A program made the position numbers and the translations under genes. The notes beneath the pieces were generated by a model. It searched no databases and had not been told where the DNA came from. It saw only the letters and a list, made by a program, of their open reading frames with translations. Source: an uncultured Eggerthellaceae bacterium (lineage in GTDB: Bacteria; Actinomycetota; Coriobacteriia; Coriobacteriales; Eggerthellaceae). From it: a DNA stretch of 64,000 nucleotides. Shown piece by piece: positions 62,103-64,000 of this stretch; positions within the stretch are counted from its first letter, which is position 1, and each line of letters starts with the position of its first letter. Where the stretch lies: assembly GCA_934648845.1 (NCBI GenBank), contig CAKUFS010000003.1:55428-119427 (forward strand), in the 5' to 3' direction.

Positions 62103-62165
62103 AAAGAAAAGGCACGACTCTGCCTGGTCCGCTTCACCGTCATGAACAGGGAGGTGTGTAAGGCG
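62103..62165 (-). pseudogene. Relic of the Abi-family gene N-terminus
   Basis: The segment matches 50571-50633 inside the Abi gene, best over GCCTGGTCCGCTTCAC.GTCATGA. Its minus-strand frame reads HDGEADQAESCLFFHKD against HDSEADQAGSCFFLHKN in the intact protein. The rest of the gene is missing. Both lie on the minus strand. It marks an old second copy. Confidence 0.65.
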
Positions 62166-62209
62166 CTGTTGCTTGTTGTAACGATATAGGACCGTGCTTC
62201 GAGTGTGCT

Positions 62210-63658
62210 TTATTTCAACTGCTGACCGTTGCGTTCAACGAGGTTGATAAGTTCTTGTTGGGAATGCACGCCCAGCTTGTTGTAGACGTGCTTGATATGC
62301 GTCTTCGCCGTTCCAGGGGTAATGCAAAGGCGATCGCTTATGGACTTTGCGTTGCAGCCTTTCGAGAGTAGCAGTAATACGTCTTTCTCGCGTCCGGTCA
62401 GGTTGGAAACGGCCGCAATGACATTGCAGTTTTGCTCCTGCGGGTCGGTGGGAATGAATTCTGCTTGAATTTTAACGCTACCCCAGCCGCTTTTCATGTT
62501 GTTTTGGCCGTAGAGCATGATTGCTACAAGCATCGCGCCGAAAAGTACCGTCAGAATAAAGAAGTCGAGGCCGACCGATGCGGAAGGGACTGATCTGAGC
62601 CCTTCGATAACGGTCACCGAAATCGTGCGTCCCAGAAACGTTCCGAATGCCGCCGATACTGCTAGCCAATAATAGTTGAAGGTGGAATAGCGCACGAGGT
62701 ATGCGTAAAGCGACCAGAGCCCCGCGTAAAGGAAATCAAAGCCAAACTGGTAAACGCACGCACCCATAAGTCCCAACGATAAATCCTTCGTGAGCACGAG
62801 CATAATGCCGTAGGCCATAAGGGGGATGCTGATTACATAGAGAATGCGGTTGTAGTTGAGGTGCGACGATGCCAGGAAGAAGATAATGGCAAGCGCTGCC
62901 ACCACGCTCTCTGCAATAGATGCTTGTGTTAAAGCGCTTCCGAGCTGCCATAATCCCGTTTCCGCATAGACACCCGAAAGCATGCCGGTAATGATAAGCG
63001 TGCCCACCAATACTTTGGGAACCTTTGTTTTCGATTCCTTCTTGAGTTCAATGGATACGGGCGCGTTCTTGTTCGCAAGTTTTAAGCAGGCGAACATGAT
63101 CAAGGGCAAGAGGGCAATAGTAACATTGAGCGTCCAAAGAGGAATTTTGACCAAAAGCGGTTTCGTTACCGATAGAAGGACCGTTGATATAGCATAAATC
63201 GTTAACGCTTGGAGCGGTCCTACCACCGCTAGATTCTTGACGATGGTCGGCAGGAAGCATAAGTGCCCGAATACGTACAACGCGAACCCAAAATATCCCA
63301 GGAACTCGTTATACAAAACGTTGCGCGATAGTGCCCAAAGGGCCGGAGAAAGCACGAGCAGCGCGCAAGCAACGGCAAGCCCTTTGGGACCGCTCATGGA
63401 ATAGCGCTTCTGCTGGAAAAGCAACATGAGCGCGAAAAAGCCAATGCACGCAATGATGATAGAGGTTAAGTTCAGTTCTGCCGGCCTGCTCCACAGCGTA
63501 TCGGAAAACAATCGGATGACGTTCTTGTTGCCAAAGACGTTGAAGTGCTCGGCGTTGAATAAGAAGAACGCAACGGTTAGAGAAAGGCCGTGAGCGCCCT
63601 TCGGCCATATAGATTTTGATGGACGAAAAAGGTTCTTGTCCACTGCTTCCCCCAGCAT
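62210..63658 (-). CDS. LuxR-family regulator with 12-helix membrane domain
   Basis: The 482-aa protein has about 12 hydrophobic helices (residues 20-400) and a C-terminal LuxR/GerE helix-turn-helix (LTGREKDVLLLLSKGCNAKSISDRLCITPGTAKTHIKHVYNKLGV). Membrane LuxR proteins of this form are expanded in Eggerthellaceae, usually beside a Tat-exported oxidoreductase gene that they are thought to control. Exactly that arrangement is seen here, with a divergent Tat-signal gene at 63933. The inducer is unknown. Confidence 0.92.
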   Translation of the reverse strand: MLGEAVDKNLFRPSKSIWPKGAHGLSLTVAFFLFNAEHFNVFGNKNVIRLFSDTLWSRPAELNLTSIIIACIGFFALMLLFQQKRYSMSGPKGLAVACALLVLSPALWALSRNVLYNEFLGYFGFALYVFGHLCFLPTIVKNLAVVGPLQALTIYAISTVLLSVTKPLLVKIPLWTLNVTIALLPLIMFACLKLANKNAPVSIELKKESKTKVPKVLVGTLIITGMLSGVYAETGLWQLGSALTQASIAESVVAALAIIFFLASSHLNYNRILYVISIPLMAYGIMLVLTKDLSLGLMGACVYQFGFDFLYAGLWSLYAYLVRYSTFNYYWLAVSAAFGTFLGRTISVTVIEGLRSVPSASVGLDFFILTVLFGAMLVAIMLYGQNNMKSGWGSVKIQAEFIPTDPQEQNCNVIAAVSNLTGREKDVLLLLSKGCNAKSISDRLCITPGTAKTHIKHVYNKLGVHSQQELINLVERNGQQLK

Positions 63659-63746
63659 GTAGTTTTCCTGTGCGCAACCCCCATTGCGCCACCCGCATCT
63701 ATTATCTTGTCTGCTTTTTGCCCCGTCAAGAGGGGAAATGGGTCTC

Positions 63747-63788
63747 TACCCCCAACAGGGGTAGATGCATGTCTACCCCTGTTGGGTA
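63747..63788. promoter_or_regulatory. Nested palindrome between luxR-type and Tat-protein genes
   Basis: TACCCCCAACAGGGGTAGA (63747-63765) and its near-exact reverse complement (63772-63788) are separated by TGCATG. Each arm is itself a palindrome CTACCCC/GGGGTAG. It lies in the 274-base divergent intergenic region and is a likely operator of the adjacent LuxR protein. Confidence 0.72.
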
Positions 63789-63932
63789 CATTCGGAGTAC
63801 GTGATTGTATGGCAATATGGCTTCAGCGCTTACGGAAGGGAAAGCCAGAGCAGGGAGGCAGACGTGCTTTTCAGATCTACCGCAGGCGCGAAAGCAGGTA
63901 AGCAGGTCTACACGTTAAGGGAAGGGGTACGG

Positions 63933-64000
63933 ATGACGACTGTGGAAACCGAGATCGGCGGACTGAGCCGACGAAATTTCTTGAAGCTTGGTGCCGCAGC
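63933..64000 (+). CDS. Tat-exported protein, start only
   Basis: Only 22 codons are in the window. GLSRRNFLKLGAAA carries the twin-arginine motif SRRNFLK, so it is a Tat substrate, most likely a flavin- or molybdopterin-dependent reductase as in related loci. AAGGGG lies eight bases before the ATG. The cofactor type cannot be told from this fragment. Confidence 0.85.
   Translation, partial: MTTVETEIGGLSRRNFLKLGAA

Overview
The window looks like chromosome from a high-GC, gut-type anaerobic actinobacterium, most likely class Coriobacteriia, family Eggerthellaceae. This is inferred from gene content and not proven. Pointers are a LuxR regulator fused to a multi-spanning membrane domain and divergent from a Tat-signal protein, an ISC-type iscS-iscU pair, a BspA-like surface protein with a dockerin, a T-box-controlled ECF transporter, and Ala/Gly-rich insertions in housekeeping proteins.

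Layout. 0-6 kb: end of rplA, a metY-type O-acetylhomoserine sulfhydrylase, map, and a large BspA/dockerin surface protein, followed by a repeat-rich gap. 6.6-15.9 kb: an envelope block with murJ, a D-aspartate ligase-like ATP-grasp enzyme, an aspartate racemase, an AsnB/AsnH-type amidotransferase, nadK, an M23 coiled-coil hydrolase and a ferredoxin. The racemase, ligase and amidotransferase would together build a D-Asp/D-Asn peptidoglycan cross-bridge. 16.5-20.8 kb: a small accessory island with a ClpP-like protease, a soluble TraG/VirD4-like ATPase and a nuclease-fold/DarT-like fusion, sitting before a pheT that lacks an adjacent pheS. 23.6-27.4 kb: a T-box (probably Trp) and a complete ECF transporter. 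27.5-30.7 kb: cysK with a palindromic operator, then iscS and iscU. 31-33 kb: a nuclease-like gene bracketed by two copies of a roughly 240-bp inverted-repeat element; a third copy is at 6.3 kb. 33.4-38.5 kb: amt-glnK, a structured RNA, glmS and a zinc-ribbon/DUF6273 protein. 38.5-44 kb: an SGNH hydrolase, an OPT transporter, a degenerate CoaX and a P1 peptidase. 44.4-49.3 kb: a Bce-type two-component system with its ABC exporter.

49.5-60.2 kb holds the most unusual locus. A seven-gene minus-strand operon encodes a SufE, two L-fucose-isomerase-fold proteins with conserved cysteines, two small helical proteins that share one conserved Cys, a second SufE and a SufS cysteine desulfurase. A divergent LysR regulator and an SLC13-family carrier follow. 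Every component except the regulator and carrier is either a sulfur-transfer protein or carries conserved cysteines, so the operon looks like an undescribed sulfur-mobilising pathway acting on a sugar-like or keto substrate. An Abi-type HEPN protein with a resolvase-like helix-turn-helix lies next to it, and a relic of the same gene lies 11 kb away.

60.5-64 kb: a DUF4143-type ATPase, the Abi relic, the membrane LuxR regulator and the start of a Tat-exported protein, with a nested palindrome between the last two.
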